The notes: generated by a model not told the origin, from the sequence alone. Positions 11,743 through 24,615 are shown, numbered from the stretch's first letter. The stretch: DNA of 64,000 bases from Hypericum androsaemum (GCA_963995505.1 OZ023193.1:2604001-2668000), one strand, 5' to 3'. Numbers and translations are program-made.

Positions 11743-12675
11743 AATTATTATTGACCTTGATCAACAGTTATCAGATTTCTTCAAAGGATTTCGTGCGACC
11801 AGCACACGTCGAGTATGTTAAGCCAAATTTAAGAGCACAGACACTCAGGCTACTTGAATAGTAGCATCTCGACAATCTTCTTGTTTAATGTATGCTATTA
11901 TCCCAGGACTCATGTCACATTCCATTGTTCACATCAGTGATTTCAAACAATTATATTCGGGTTCACTATTGTACTTTTCAATACAATTGGTGCACCTGAA
12001 CCACGAAACTCAGAATGTGATGAACATAGTTCCTTCTCCCTTAACTATATTCCTTTCATAATGATACAGCCTGCTTTTCTGGTCAGCCCTGCCAGGTCGA
12101 ATCGCTATGCCATAACCTTTTCATGAACTTTCCAAGCTAGCAGCACTGGATCATACTTCCAGAATACGTTTAGGATCTTAAGGGTAGGTTTCGGGAATCA
12201 CAATTCTCGAAAATTGGTCTCACACCAGGGATTGTGAAATTACTCAACATTTTCATCCCATCCAGTGGTCGAGTAGCACACATGATACTGATCACGTGTT
12301 ACGGTGTACTTTCCTTTTTCAAGGAACACATGTCATTTAACACCATACTAGAGTATCAGCCTTAGCTTAACTCTAGGCTAATAGGACAGACAGTATGATA
12401 AGTTCCACTTATATCTTATTATATGGATTGTAGAAAATTCAAATGCAGCAACTTATTCCTGCATCCCATAAGGAAACTTGCTCTTAAGCAAGACGGCATT
12501 CCGCCATAGGACATGCACTCATGAATGTCCAAGAACTGCCTCATCTCATCTAGGAATCAACTTCTTGACTCCCACTGAGGTAAACACCCGTGTGAGTGGG
12601 CTACTTCTCTGTCCGACATGTTTCACATTTAACTCATATTGCCAAATAAAAATTCCTATATTCTAACTAATTGGA

Positions 12676-15600
12676 TTACAAATGAAATTGTCGTAAACCC
12701 AGTGACTTAACATGTTTCTCGAACACTTCTCGAGGTAATGCTTTAGTCATTGGATCTACGGCCATATCTCGTGTAGATATGTGTTTCATACACAGTTCTT
12801 TATATTTTATTAAATTTCTCACAAAGTGAAATTTAATATCTATATGCTTAGCCCTGCTATGGAATCTAGGATCCTTAGCATATGCTATAGCTGCCTAGTT
12901 GTCGCAGAATAGACTCACTGGCTCCGTCGAGTTGATCAGGGAGAGATGGCTTAAGAATCTCTTCAACCATACCGCTTCTTGTGCAGCATGAGCTGAAGCT
13001 ACATATTCTGCTTCCATTGTTGACAGGGATACACATGTTTACTTCTTACTGCTCCATGAGACAGCACCCCCGTTCAACAAGAAAACAAATCCAGATGTAG
13101 ACTTTTTCTTATCCACATCACCTCCCCAATCAGCATCAGTATAGCCACTCATTATCAGGTCACGGCCTTGATAGCACAAGGAGTATTCTGCAGTAGTATT
13201 CAAATATTTCAAAATCTCTTTGACAGCCTTCCAGTGAGCACTGCCTGGATCAGACTGATATCTGCTTGCTATCCCAACAGCATAGCAAATGTCAGGTCTA
13301 GTACACAACATTGCGTACATTAGGCATCCAACTGCATTGGCATAAGGAATCTTCTCCATGTCCCTACGTTATTTAGCTGTTTTTGGGCACATGTCCTTAC
13401 ACAAATTATGACCTTTAACCAATGGGACATACTTTGGGTTACTGTGATCACAATTGAAACGTTCTACTACTTTGCGAATATATGTCTCTTGTGAAAGAGA
13501 CACTATTCTTTTCAAACGATTCCTCGAAATCTTAACTCCGAGTATGTAATCTGCTTCACCCATGTCTTTCATTTCAAAGTTGGAAGATAACCAATCTTTG
13601 ATTTTGACAAGAAATCACATGTCATTTCCAGCTAAAAGTATGTCATCAACATACAAGGTGATGATAACAAACTTCTTTCCTGATCGCTTAACATACACAC
13701 AGTGATCTTCGTCTATCATAATAAAATCATGCTGCATGATCGTATTATGAAAGCGAATATACCACTGTCTAGACGACTGCTTAAGGCCATAAATTGATCT
13801 ATTCAATTTGTAAACTTTGTGTTCGCAGCTTTTTTGAATGTAGCCCTCAGGCTGAATCATATAGATTTCTTCATCTAATTCTCCGTGGAGAAAAGCAGTC
13901 TTTACATCCATTTGATGTAATTCTAGATTCATGTTAGCAACCATAGCTAAAATGACCCTAATTGACGTAAATCTAACAACAGGTGCAAAAGTCTCCTCAT
14001 AGTCTATCCCAGCCTGTTGTTTAAATCCTTGGGCAACCAAACGCGCTTTGTATCTTTCGATACTGCCATCTGCATTGCGCTTGATTTTGAGAATCCACTT
14101 ATTCCCAATTGCCCTACTCCCCTTAGGTAGGTCAACCAGATCCCAAACCTGGTTTTTGATCATAGAAGACATTTCTTCATCCATTGCATTCATCCATTCA
14201 TCACGTTTTGGAGATGACAATGCTCCAGATACATTTTTAGGTTCATCTTCATCCTGCAGGATGGCCAGAAGAATTTCACTTGGACCACCAAATTTCTTTA
14301 GTGATACCAAGAACGCATTAGCCTCGCCTTCGATATCAAATCGTCGGCGTGGTATGCTAGTTCTGCTAGACCTACGGTATTCCCGGTTTTGATAAACATC
14401 TCTCATATATTCATCATATCCAGGAATCGCACTCCCACCGGGTGGAAATACCGTACTCCCACTGGAATAAGGAATTACCTCCCTTTCAGGATTCAGATCA
14501 CGACCTTCCGGATCATTTTGAGTTGAAAAATCTCTATCTTTCTCCTCAATTCTCCCACTCGGAAGAAGTGATCCAGATGATTCTGGTTCATTTGTCTCAT
14601 AAAGGGTAAGGTCACTACTAACCTCCCCCAACTTTAGAAATTCATTCTCCAAAAAGGTGACATCACGTGATTCAAATTCTGTTACATGTCCATTGTCCAG
14701 TTCACCCACGAACACGTACCCTTTAGATACCTCTGGGTATCTTATAAAGATACTTTTTCTACCTCTCGGTCCTAATTTACCGAAAGTACTTGAGGTAGAA
14801 TGGATATAGGACGCACACCCCCACGGCTTAAAATAGGATAGATCGGGCTTCCGATCTGTCCACATTTCGTAAGGAGTGGCTGTAACAGACTTAGAGGGAA
14901 CACGGTTTAGAACGTATGCGGCAGTCAGGAGCGCATCTCCGTAGAATGATATAGGCAAACTTGCCTCTGCCATCATCGATCTAACCATATCAAGAAGGGT
15001 TCTATTCCTTCTTTCAGCAACTCTATTTTGCTGTGGTGTATAAGGAATGGACAACTGATGTTCAATTCCTTTTTCAATACATAGAGCTTTGAACTCATCA
15101 GAAAGATATTCACGGCCACGATCAGTTCGTAAAGCCTTTATCTTTCTATCCTTCTGATTCTCAACAAAACTCATGTATGTCTTGAAGCAGTTTAAGGCTT
15201 CAGACTTGTGAGAAATCAGGTATATCAGACCATATCTAGTATAGTCGTCAATAAAGGTGATGAAGTAATATGCTCCATGCCTTGCCCTCACGTTCATTGG
15301 ACCACATATGTCAGAATGGACTAATTGTAATGGAAATTTGGCTCTAGCCCCAGTACCGAAAGGTTTTCTAGTGCTTTTCCCTTCTAGACAGGATACGCAA
15401 CAAGGTAATATAGATTTCTCTATATGGCCCAACAGTCCTGCCTTAGCTAGACGGTTTAAACGATCCTGACCGATATGGCCAAGTCTAGAATGCCATAGTT
15501 TAATATCATCCTCTGATGAATTTGAACTAGTGACAAAAGAAAAACTTTCAGAAGGATCAATATCCAGAATCAAAAAACCTTCCGATATATATCCAAGGCC

Positions 15601-16738
15601 AAAATAGGCATCATCCAAAAACAATCTAACGGTGTCGTTCTCAAATGACAACCGGAAACCTAAAGACATTAAAGCCGAAACTGAGATCAGGTTCCTTCGT
15701 ATGTCTGGAGCAAACAACACGTCATGTAAAAGAAGGGCACGACCACCACGAAGGTGTAATCTACAAGTGCCCAGGCCTTTCACATCCACACACGAGTTGT
15801 TACCGACAAAAATGGTTTTTGCTCCAGCCGGCAACCGCCTGTACTCAACGAACGAACCATGGTCTCTAGCTATATGGTCTGTCGCTCCTGAATCAATCAC
15901 CCACACAGAATGTGATTCAGTTAGAAGGGTACAAGAAGATACATACAATTTACTCACACTTGAGTTCAGATGTACCTGCTTGAGCATTTTGCAATCTTTT
16001 GCAAAATGTCACTTTTGAAATGTTAAACCACTTGTTCTTTTTAGCCTTGGAGCCATCCAACTTGGTTCCATGGCTTTCAGCCTTTGGAGTTTGTTTACAC
16101 TTACCCTTCCCTTTACCTTTTTTCTTTTTCCCACCACTCCCAGTCGAACAAATCGAATGGGCTTCAGGGTGTCTGGCAACATCATCAAATGTTACCAAAT
16201 GATCGGAATGGGTAAGATTCATCTTCATCTGTTTCTAACTTGGTGGTAGAGAATGGATGACAGCTTGAATCTGCTGCTCGTTGCTGAGTATGTGACCGGC
16301 CTCTGCCAGTTCACTGATCATATTGGACATCACTCTCAAGTGTTTCCGCATGGGAACCTCCGGACGCTTTTTAAAGGTATCAAACCTTATGGTCAAAGCA
16401 CGCAGCTTCGACACTGAAAGCTTTCCGAATTTCACTTTGAGAGAATCCCATAACTCTTTCGCGTTGTCATGCACGCGAAATTGTCTGGTGATATCATCCA
16501 TCATTGAACTCAGCAAGATCAATCGAGCAGTAGTATTTTTCCTCTTCCAAATAACATAAGCTTCCTTATCTCGCTTATGTTGAGCAGTTGTGCCTTCTTC
16601 AGGCTCATCCATTATGACATGTATGTGCTCCAGAACCTCTTGTTCTTCAAGCACATATTGGATTTTCATACTCCAATTGTCATAATTTTCACCGTTGAGT
16701 TTTAACTCAGCAATGATGGATCTAGAAGCGACTGACAT
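12676..16738 (-). pseudogene. Copia gag-pol polyprotein, decayed
   Basis: Gag starts at the ATG at 16738 (NGENYDNWSMKIQYVL and ELWDSLKVKFG regions). An in-frame TAG at 16235-16237 replaces a probable Trp. The zinc knuckle near 15.98-16.03 kb is lost: a one-base shift and substitutions remove the first two Cys, while the trailing HFAKDC part survives in the pol frame. Pol then reads in one frame from 15987: protease VIDSGATDH, integrase with an HHCC-type finger and catalytic D, D, E regions (VHSDICGP, FIDDYTR, NRVAERRNRTL), then RT ([23 protein letters not shown]) and RNase H down to the true stop at 12676. In-frame stops break it at 13615, 13369, 13039 and 12895. At least two stops (12895, 13039) look like Gln codons changed by C-to-T. 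Confidence 0.93.
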
Positions 16739-17107
16739 TTCTATAGGGATTTTTAATATGAGAACATATTAGAAATTTGATTTGGCAATATGATTCAATT
16801 TACTAATCACTCATAACTTTTAACGATATGGAGTTCTTGATTAATCTCAAAATCGAAGTGGGTCGCGGGCATGCTTCACCTCACCATTCAAGTATTAATC
16901 TTAAACTTCAACCGTTTAAAGTTCATCGATAGTAAATTCAAGTGGAAGTAATTAAACAAATATCTTTATTTAATTACATATTTGACACATGCATTTGTAC
17001 ATTCTGAGTGTGCTCACACATGCACAAAACCTCAGACAATGTCACAACCTATTGTACAAAAGTCCCCCAAAAACAACATATGTATATGGGGACAGTTAAA
17101 CATATAA

Positions 17108-17689
17108 TCACACAGGGATCGGATGTCCAGGTGATCCGGTAGGAGAATCCAGATACATATCTGGATCCGAATCCAGAGACGATCCGGTGGGGGCCGTGTA
17201 CGAGGACGATCCGATGAGAAGTTCCAGAGTACTTTCCAGAACTGGAATTGAATCCATGATCCAGATGACCAGGAGCGGAGAAAAACTGTAATAGTAATCC
17301 TTAGCGAGGTAGCGGTTCAAGATCAAACCGCTTCGCAGCTCCAGAACAGGAGAAGGTATCATTTCTCTGCGAAGACCCTTATCCTCAAGATAATGGACCA
17401 GACCATAGAGAGCATCTCTATGGGTATTGAACTCGGGTACCGAGAAGACACTCATATCTTCTCGAATTTTCATCGTGACCAGGAGGTCTCGAAACATAGA
17501 GGGCCAGTCCTCTCCATGATCGTAACCTCCGGCCCAGATGCACTCTTGCATCTCCCGGTGAACAGCCTCAATGTGCTCAACAATGACATACATGTCATTC
17601 TTGGGCACACGCAGCGGTAAACGGAGCTTCAGAATCTTCTGTCGAAGTTCTGTTGCACAGAAGTTCAGATACCTGTCTCCAGTAGCCAT
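17108..17689 (-). CDS. Extra intact ORF in the Copia leader (193 aa)
   Basis: A sense-strand frame between primer-binding site and gag, ATG at 17689 (MATGDRYLNF), open for 193 codons with no interruption although the downstream gag-pol has five stops and a frameshift. The N-terminal half looks like a folded helical domain with mixed charge (LRQKILKLRLPLRVPKNDMY, EDWPSMFRDLLVTMKIREDM). The last 45 residues are Ser/Pro/Asp-rich (SSSYTAPTGSSLDSDPDMYL). There is no zinc finger and no retroviral domain I recognise. It could be an element-specific accessory protein or a captured host fragment. An upstream in-frame extension has no ATG. Confidence 0.55.
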   Translation of the reverse strand: MATGDRYLNFCATELRQKILKLRLPLRVPKNDMYVIVEHIEAVHREMQECIWAGGYDHGEDWPSMFRDLLVTMKIREDMSVFSVPEFNTHRDALYGLVHYLEDKGLRREMIPSPVLELRSGLILNRYLAKDYYYSFSPLLVIWIMDSIPVLESTLELLIGSSSYTAPTGSSLDSDPDMYLDSPTGSPGHPIPV

Positions 17690-18059
17690 CAAATCTTGCA
17701 ACAATTGCAATTCAATTTCGGGTTAATACTCATATTTTCCCAAAATAGGATTGAAAAACTCATTTTCTAATCTTTTGATGAACATTTTATGGATCAATTT
17801 ATGTGATTTTAGTTTAACTTTTACATATCTCGGAACTCGTTCCAAAATATTTTATTTTTAAGTTTATTAAAATATAATTTTAATAAACCTAATTGACAAG
17901 AATTTCTCAAAATTTTTATCAATTTATTGGATTTTAATTGAATAAAAACTGATTTTATCCAATTAAAAGAGAAAAAAACCAAGAAACCAAGAAACCAGGC
18001 CAATCCGTCCGGTTTTTTGATTTTCTTGACCCGGGTATAAATATTTTCGGAAAAAAATG

Positions 18060-18450
18060 TGAAATTATGATTTTGCCCCTCGCATATTTTCCCCCTCTCT
18101 TTCTCTCTCCCCGACCCCGAAGGTGAAATCGCCGCCGCGTCGCCCTCCTACGACCGCCGCTGAACGACGACGAACCAGCGGCCGAGACCGGTCGCAATCG
18201 ACGCGTCTCGGCCTCACGATCACGGCCGTAGCGGCCGCATGGGACGTCGTCCAGCCGTTCTCCGCCGCGAAGCTCTTCTCCGTTCGGCGCCTCTCTGCCG
18301 TTGTCGTCCTCGATCTCGCGATTCCGGCGACGTCGATCCACAAACGTGGTATCGGGATGTCGATCTCCGGCGTCGAAATCGTCGGATTTCTGACGAAATC
18401 GACGGATTTCGATTTCGGGCAAAAATGCCCAAATTGCCCGCGTGGTTAGG
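18060..18450 (-). other. GC- and CpG-rich island in the Copia leader
   Basis: A roughly 390-bp stretch far richer in G+C and CpG than the rest of the element, with many Arg-encoding CGN triplets in several frames on both strands. Overlapping open frames here start at non-ATG codons or run antisense, so I do not call a gene. It may be a captured exon fragment or a structured leader. Confidence 0.5.
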
Positions 18451-18611
18451 CAAAATTTAATTTAGTCCCGGTAGTTCCAAATTAATTACATTAAAGTCCA
18501 ACAGATTATGATTTTTCATAAAATCATGATTAATATAATTTTTAACTCAATAAATCACATAATTACTTGAATTAAAGCATCATATTATCATCAAAACATG
18601 GTTTCAACCAT

Positions 18612-18623
18612 GCTCTGATACCA
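18612..18623 (-). promoter_or_regulatory. Primer-binding site (initiator tRNA-Met)
   Basis: Minus-strand TGGTATCAGAGC two bases inside the 5' LTR, the standard plant copia primer site. Confidence 0.95.
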
Positions 18624-18625
18624 AT

Positions 18626-19205
18626 TGACGGTTTTGACGCGCAATTAACGAGTAATTACGTGTTAAACCCGTTTAATTAATAAACTAATTCGTTAATAAT
18701 AAATCACTTACTTGTTGAAGTAAGAGGTCCACAGGCTCGGGTCCACAACTTCTTCGTGCTAGTCGAATTACGATCACGTTCGAACGGATCCGTAATCGAT
18801 TTTCACGAGATTTCCTTTTATCGAAAATCTGATTAAAATTCCGGAACTGATCCAGAATTTTCCTTTTGTATTGAGTGGTTGTGGAAAAAGTTACAAATTG
18901 GTCCAACCAGATTTCCCCTTTTATATGGAAATCCGGACAGCCAAAACGCACCACGTGGCACGCCACGTGGCATTTTGGGCAACACGTGGCAAAGCTACCC
19001 AATAGCTTCGCCGCGTGGCGCCACGTGGCACGCCGCGTGGGCTGCCACATGCGACGTCAGCGCCACGTCACGCTGACGTGGCGCTTGCGTAGCTTGGGCC
19101 GGTCAACGCGGGTTGACCGGCCCATCCAACCCAACTTGTTGGGCCTAATGGGCCCGGGCCCAATTAGGCACAATAATAATTGCCTATTGGGCCCAAGGTC
19201 CAACA
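18626..19205 (-). repeat. 5' LTR of the 11.2-19.2 kb Copia element (580 bp)
   Basis: Partner of 11204-11732, followed on the outside by the TAATG duplication. It contains tandem-like CCACGTGGC motifs and the CGCTGACGTGGCGC palindrome-like stretch shared by both LTRs. Confidence 0.95.
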
Positions 19206-20338
19206 TAATGAACTCAGTATTTTATAATGAAAAAACTGGCAGAGTGTTGGGCGATCAGCTCGCTTGGCCCATCGTCGTTTGGGTTTTTATTTTATCTTAA
19301 TTCAATTCTAATGACACATAACACAATACTATTTGTTGAAATAGATATTAGTATAATTATAAAATTAAATTATCTTTTAATAAAAATAACAATAAAAAAT
19401 ATAAAAATTAGTATTTTTTAATTCTCTATAAATAGAACCTAATATTGACATATCTTGTTGCAAAAATTTGTCACTAGTAATTAAATATATAATTTTTATT
19501 TTCTGAATTTATAATTTATCATTTCACACATCTATTTGTAGCTTATTTTATATTTTTATAATTATGTATTTCAAATTTTGTAATCTTTAATGCAAAATTG
19601 TGGATTTAGTGAAGAAGAAGCATAGCATGTGAATTTAAATCCTCGGAACTTTGTGCCTCATGGAATCGTCAAATCCTCGGAACTTTGTGCGTTACGATGG
19701 AAGATAACAACTTTTGAATTGAGAATAATGAAATATTTATTAGTTGATTGACTAATAGTATCGTGTTGTTTGTTAATACCAATAATATTAATATTTACAA
19801 GTTATATAGGCTAGATTCCTCGCCAGCGATTCATTGGGATTTGTCCAAATAAAAAAGGTGCAGGTTTACTTTAGCATTTTATATGGTGGTCATCTGTTAA
19901 CAAAATTGCACGGGGATTCTGATGAATGCTCAATTATATAAAAAAAATTGCATGGTAATTTTCATTCTTAAAATTTAATGACGATAAATGCTCTATTATA
20001 AAAGAATTTTTATTGTAAAAACTAATAAATGTTATGCTCTTGTGATGGTGGAGAAAAGAATTCTCGATGAATTTAAAGATATTCTCTGAGACAAAATTTC
20101 TCCAGACGTTCCACCTATCAGAAGAGATAGATATCCAATACTCTATTAATGTCAATCCCGAGGCATTCATTCCAAATAGTATGTTGGATTTGACTTTTAT
20201 TCCAATTCCACATTCTTATAGTGTTGGATTTGACTGCATGAGAAAAATAATCTGATTTTTTTTAGAAACAGAAAAATAATCTGATTGGAAATGTGAAAAT
20301 GTGGAGAGAATCATTCAAATCTGATTGATAACCTTTTG

Positions 20339-20358
20339 ACGTCGCGCCGGCGCGACGT
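20339..20358. repeat. Perfect 20-bp CpG-rich palindrome
   Basis: ACGTCGCGCCGGCGCGACGT equals its own reverse complement and contains six CpG dinucleotides inside otherwise AT-rich DNA. Confidence 0.9.
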
Positions 20359-21375
20359 AGTCTTTGTCAACGTTTGTACTGGTTTCTTTCTTTCTTTCCC
20401 TAATCGTTGGATGAGTGGGATCGAAAGAATCAACGGCATCGGTGCATCCACAATATAGGCTTTCACTTGTTGTGGGCCTTGTGGCCATTTTCTTTTTTAA
20501 ATTTCTACATTCGAGAACCGCAAGAGTCCTATTTACAATGACCAAGTTAATAATATTTTGATATTCCTCAGAAATAAATCGTAACGAACCCAAAATTTAA
20601 TTAATTAAAATAAAGTCTCTTGTTACTTCGATCGTTTAGTCTTTGATTTTTTTATTAAGTAGACGTGAATGTGATCACTTCACATCTATTGGGGTAAATA
20701 GCGTCATAAAATCATTCGATAGCTGTAGTCTCTAGTTAATAGTATTATTGGGGTTATTGTTGGTGCATCTCTCTAGTTAATATCCACTCCATTTATTATA
20801 ATTCACATCCGACTATTTTTTAAAGGTTTTTTAGAAGTTCAATTGTTTATTAATAATTTTTATACGTTAACACTGACACTGTACGGCCAACCAAATGTGG
20901 CCCACCGCCGACTCTTTTTCTCACTCTTTGTATAGTTTTTCTCAATTTTATATCCAGTGAATAAACCATATCAAAAGAAATATTACGGATGTTAAGACAT
21001 GATTTATTTAGATATGAATTATTGTCCAATATATAGTGATAAAACTTAAAATTATGTATTACTCCGAAATGATCTTGCATTCACGCCCTGCACAAGAGGA
21101 TCAACTAAAAGCAACACACTCCATGTTTGGCAGCAAATCGCAGTAGAATTAGGGTTTCATTTTAATTGAAAGTAAATTCTGTAAGGATTTTATTTGAGAA
21201 TTCATTTATAAATGAATTTCTAAATCACTCCAATTATATCTCTAGGTCTAATTTGTTTTTCGTTATAAATTTGAATTCATTTGCACATTAAGTTACATTC
21301 CTAATTCATTTCTTAAATCTCGAAATCTCAATCACAAAGTCATCGAAATAAGAGTCTCAAAATCAATCCAGATTT

Positions 21376-21672
21376 GGGGTATATAAGTACATAATTACCG
21401 TATCCTAAACACGAAATCACAGTAATCACAGATTACCACGAAATCACAATCACAGAATTCCACGAAATCACAATCATTCAATATTTTCTCAGTCTACACA
21501 AATCACGAACTCTCAGGAGATCTCACGAAATCTCAGAGTCACCCAAGGTTCGGAACATATAAGTACATAATTACCGTATCCTCAACACAAAATCACAATC
21601 AATGATTACCAAGAATTCACAATCACGGAATCTCACGAAATTATAATCATTCAATATTTTCTCAGTCTACAC
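21376..21672 (+). repeat. Direct repeat, two copies of about 125 bp, period about 180 bp
   Basis: ATATAAGTACATAATTACCG starts both copies (near 21380 and 21557) and ATTTTCTCAGTCTACAC ends both. Short CACGAAATCACAATC motifs recur inside each. The TATATAAG-like start could be a promoter remnant. No gene is recognised. Confidence 0.8.
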
Positions 21673-24079
21673 TAGTCGCGTTCTTATCAAAATATACTAC
21701 TGTTGAAACACTAATCACGATCTGTCCATGACAAATCACATAAAGCCACTCTTCCTAATCATTCGACTCTTAATACTTGTCTAGTAACGTAAAACTTCAA
21801 AGCCGACTCGAAATTTCCACATAAAACCACTTGTAATTTTTTATAAAACTTCAAATGGCCGTAACTTTCAAACGGCTGTGAATTAGCCCCTGAAAGTCGA
21901 TCGCTCTTGCGACACAGAGAGTTTGTAGAACTTGAAATTCTCTTTCTGAAAAGTGATTATAATAGAAAATCTGTCAAGCGAGTCAAAAGTTACGGTCTTT
22001 CAAAGATGAGATTTGCTATAATTATAATAAAATGCACTGTGAAACAATCAAACACTAGCATGCGAGGATTTGCAAATGAAGTTCACATTTTAAAATAACC
22101 AAACATGATTATGTAACATTGTAAAAAAAATTCACAAACAAAATGAAATCATTGCCTAACTAAACACAAAAATAATCAGAAAAAAAAACTAAGCGACGGA
22201 AGAAATTCCAGACTCCCATGGTAATAAGCTGGAAAAGATGCTAGAAAACTGAAGCCAAATTTACCATCCTTGACGTCGCATATTCTTAATTCATCAATAA
22301 AAACTAACACGAGCTGACACATCTGTACACTAATCCACATAACGAATCCAATCCACACAAGAAAAAGATCGTCCCTTACAAAAGCGGATTTTTATACCCC
22401 AAAAAAAAAAACAAAAGCGACTTTATAATTGACTAAACAGAAAAAAGAGACTTTGATTTTCAAGGTGGATTAGACAAACCCATGTACTCGAAATTATAAC
22501 CAACCAAAGAGGAAGAAATTCTTAGGTAAATTAATTAAAAGTAGGAGAGGAGAAGTTGAGAATTGTTTGATGTTCCATGGATATCAATTCATGCAACATA
22601 TTAGTTTCATAATTGTTTGGTTGATTTTTTTACAATGACATCGGAAAGAGAGAGAATGTCTAGACATCCTAATTTTACTTAGATAACTCCTCTTCCCACT
22701 CCACTTCCCTACGAGTTAGAGCGGTTAAGAGAGTTATGGAGATAATCTTTTTTGCTACATGTAAGAGTTAGACTAAAATTTGATTAAAGAAAAATATATC
22801 CTTTAAAGAAACAAAAAAGAAAATACCTTAATCTTACAAAAATCATGGGTCTCAATTTTTTTTAAGAATAATTTTTTTTAGCAAATAAAATCTATCAACT
22901 TAATTATACTACAGCAAATCCAAAATAATTGAGGGTAATATGGTATTTGAAAATATATAACAAAAAATATGTATCAAATCAATTACTTTAAACCTATCAA
23001 AAATAATTTTATATGAAAAAATATATATTTTGCAATCTAAATATGTAACCGAATATTAAAATATTTGATTTTGAATCTAAAAAAAAGAAGGTATCAGACA
23101 TATATATCAGATATTTGATAAAATAGCCACTCTCGGTTGGGTTAAAAATTGCGAAGAAAATGAAAAAAATATATAGCTTAGGGTAATATGATAATAATAG
23201 ATGGGACAACAAAAACAAAACCGCAGGTGGGCTTGGACAAGTTTACGATGTGTCTCAAGTTGCAAATGTTGTCGCCACCGATGGACACACGTTTGAACCT
23301 TTCAATATTCAGATGCCATGCAACAGTTGGCTCGTCAAATCAGCAACTCCCCCTCTCCATTTGTATACTGTTTATTATATTTCCGCAGACCTTTTGTTTT
23401 TCTGGAAGGCACCTGCAATCATATGCGGGGTTAATTGCACTGTTCGATCGAGGTTTGAAACCAAATTTCTTATTTGAAATTATTTAAGTGAGATCCAATA
23501 TAAATATAGGAACGGTCCAGTGGAGAATTAATTATTGAGGACGCAGAGACCGGTAATCCTTGGTCTCTTTCGTTCAGGACGTGCAGAAAAAAAAGGGGTC
23601 ATTTTTGTATCAAAATGGGTCGAGAAAAGACAAGTGCTGAAACAAACAATCAAGAAATCACTGTAGGAGTGACAAGATAGATGTTTTTTTTAAGGGGATA
23701 AACAAGATAGATGTTGCTTCCGACATTATGCATTAGAACAAAAGGTAACTGGAAATGTACGCATCATAGGAACAAATTAAAAGAAAGATGAAAGCTTGAA
23801 GCTTTGACGTTACTTAACAATATTGAAGGGGACTACTTTACAGAGCACAAACATGACTTGGAATTAGAAAGCCAGAGAGCACACCACCAAGAATATTGTG
23901 TCAAAATGTATTCTTCCCTATCACAACAAACAAGGAACAATTAAATGCCTGAGGTAAAATTACAACGACAGGTGATAGCCTATTTGAACAAAAAATATGA
24001 TTAAAAAAGAGAGGAGATAATGTGGCTGTGGATGTGAGAAGGGGTCTCTGGGTCTTCAAAGCAAACCAAGAAAGATGGA

Positions 24080-24615
24080 AACTTGATGAACTTGGTGGTG
24101 ATCTTCATCAGGATTTTGGCGGGTAAAGAAGGGTTTGGAGTTGAACCATCCCAGCTGCAATGTACATCGGTGCATTACCGGTATCTATGACTCTTGCTCC
24201 ATCTACTACCAGCTTATCTGCTCCCCGATGAGATCGAGAACGACGAGGAGAAAGGTCACGCCTTGAAAGAGGAGGAAGTAAAAGTGTACTCCCTGAGCAG
24301 ATAACAAGCTCGCTGTGAGCAGGAGAAATGCCAAGGCGACCTCCTTCCGGTATATTTTGTTTATCCTCTTGATTGGCTTAGAAGCTGTTTCTTTCTGTTC
24401 CTTTAAACGGTTCAACTTGCCGAGCTCACTGTCTGAAGCTCCTCTTGATAGCTGAGGTTGGTTGATTGGCTTCGAGTCTCTCTCGGCAGCAGCTAGCAGA
24501 TCAGATTCCGACGACCCTACTCATAGGAGCTACCGAGCTGGAATAGTCCTGATACCATTGCAGCAGTGAATTTGGTAACCGACATGGTGTTCTAAAAGAG
24601 GAGGTAAGGGACAAT
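24080..24615 (-). pseudogene. Unrecognised gene fragment with membrane segment
   Basis: On the minus strand a coding-like segment begins MSVTKFTAAMVSGL near 24590. It appears to continue in other frames through [14 protein letters not shown] and [15 protein letters not shown], then a hydrophobic stretch [16 protein letters not shown] and [14 protein letters not shown]. It ends with [20 protein letters not shown] in yet another frame. Two frame changes are needed to join these, so it is either a pseudogene or a multi-exon gene whose junctions I misplace. I do not recognise the family. It lies just downstream of the CCT-eta fragment and replaces that gene's missing last exon. Confidence 0.35.

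Larger units (their letters stand above)
11204..19205 (-). mobile_element. Full-length Ty1/copia LTR retrotransposon (8.0 kb)
   Basis: The element reads on the minus strand. It has two LTRs (right 18626-19205 is the 5' LTR, left 11204-11732 the 3' LTR), both with TG..CA ends. It is flanked by a perfect 5-bp target duplication TAATG (11199-11203 and 19206-19210). The primer-binding site TGGTATCAGAGC, complementary to the 3' end of initiator tRNA-Met, lies just inside the 5' LTR (18612-18623). The polypurine tract AGTGGGAGA lies just inside the 3' LTR. Gag-protease-integrase-RT-RNase H order is that of copia. The coding region carries several nonsense codons and a frameshift, so the element is not autonomous now. 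A leader of about 1.9 kb between PBS and gag contains an extra intact frame. Confidence 0.95.
19211..23990. other. Spacer with small repeats, no supported gene
   Basis: AT-rich DNA. Visible structure: the 20-mer AATCCTCGGAACTTTGTGC-type block twice near 19.64-19.69 kb, a perfect CpG-rich 20-bp palindrome at 20339-20358, and a two-copy direct repeat at 21376-21672. Short open frames around 23.19-23.49 kb look somewhat coding but match nothing I know. Confidence 0.5.

Noticed and set aside
14048..14392. Plus-strand frames over the Copia pol gene
   Set aside because: Antisense shadows of the pol frame; same for frames at 15632-16202, 47284-47673 and 48609-49259.
18123..18449. Overlapping Arg-rich open frames on both strands in the Copia leader
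   Set aside because: They exist because the segment is GC/CpG-rich and stop-poor. Sense frames lack an ATG and nothing is recognisable, so only the composition is reported.
23188..23487. Two overlapping plus-strand frames with protein-like content (VATDGHTFEPFNIQMPCN)
   Set aside because: Short, the two frames compete, no splice context or paralogue, and I recognise no family.
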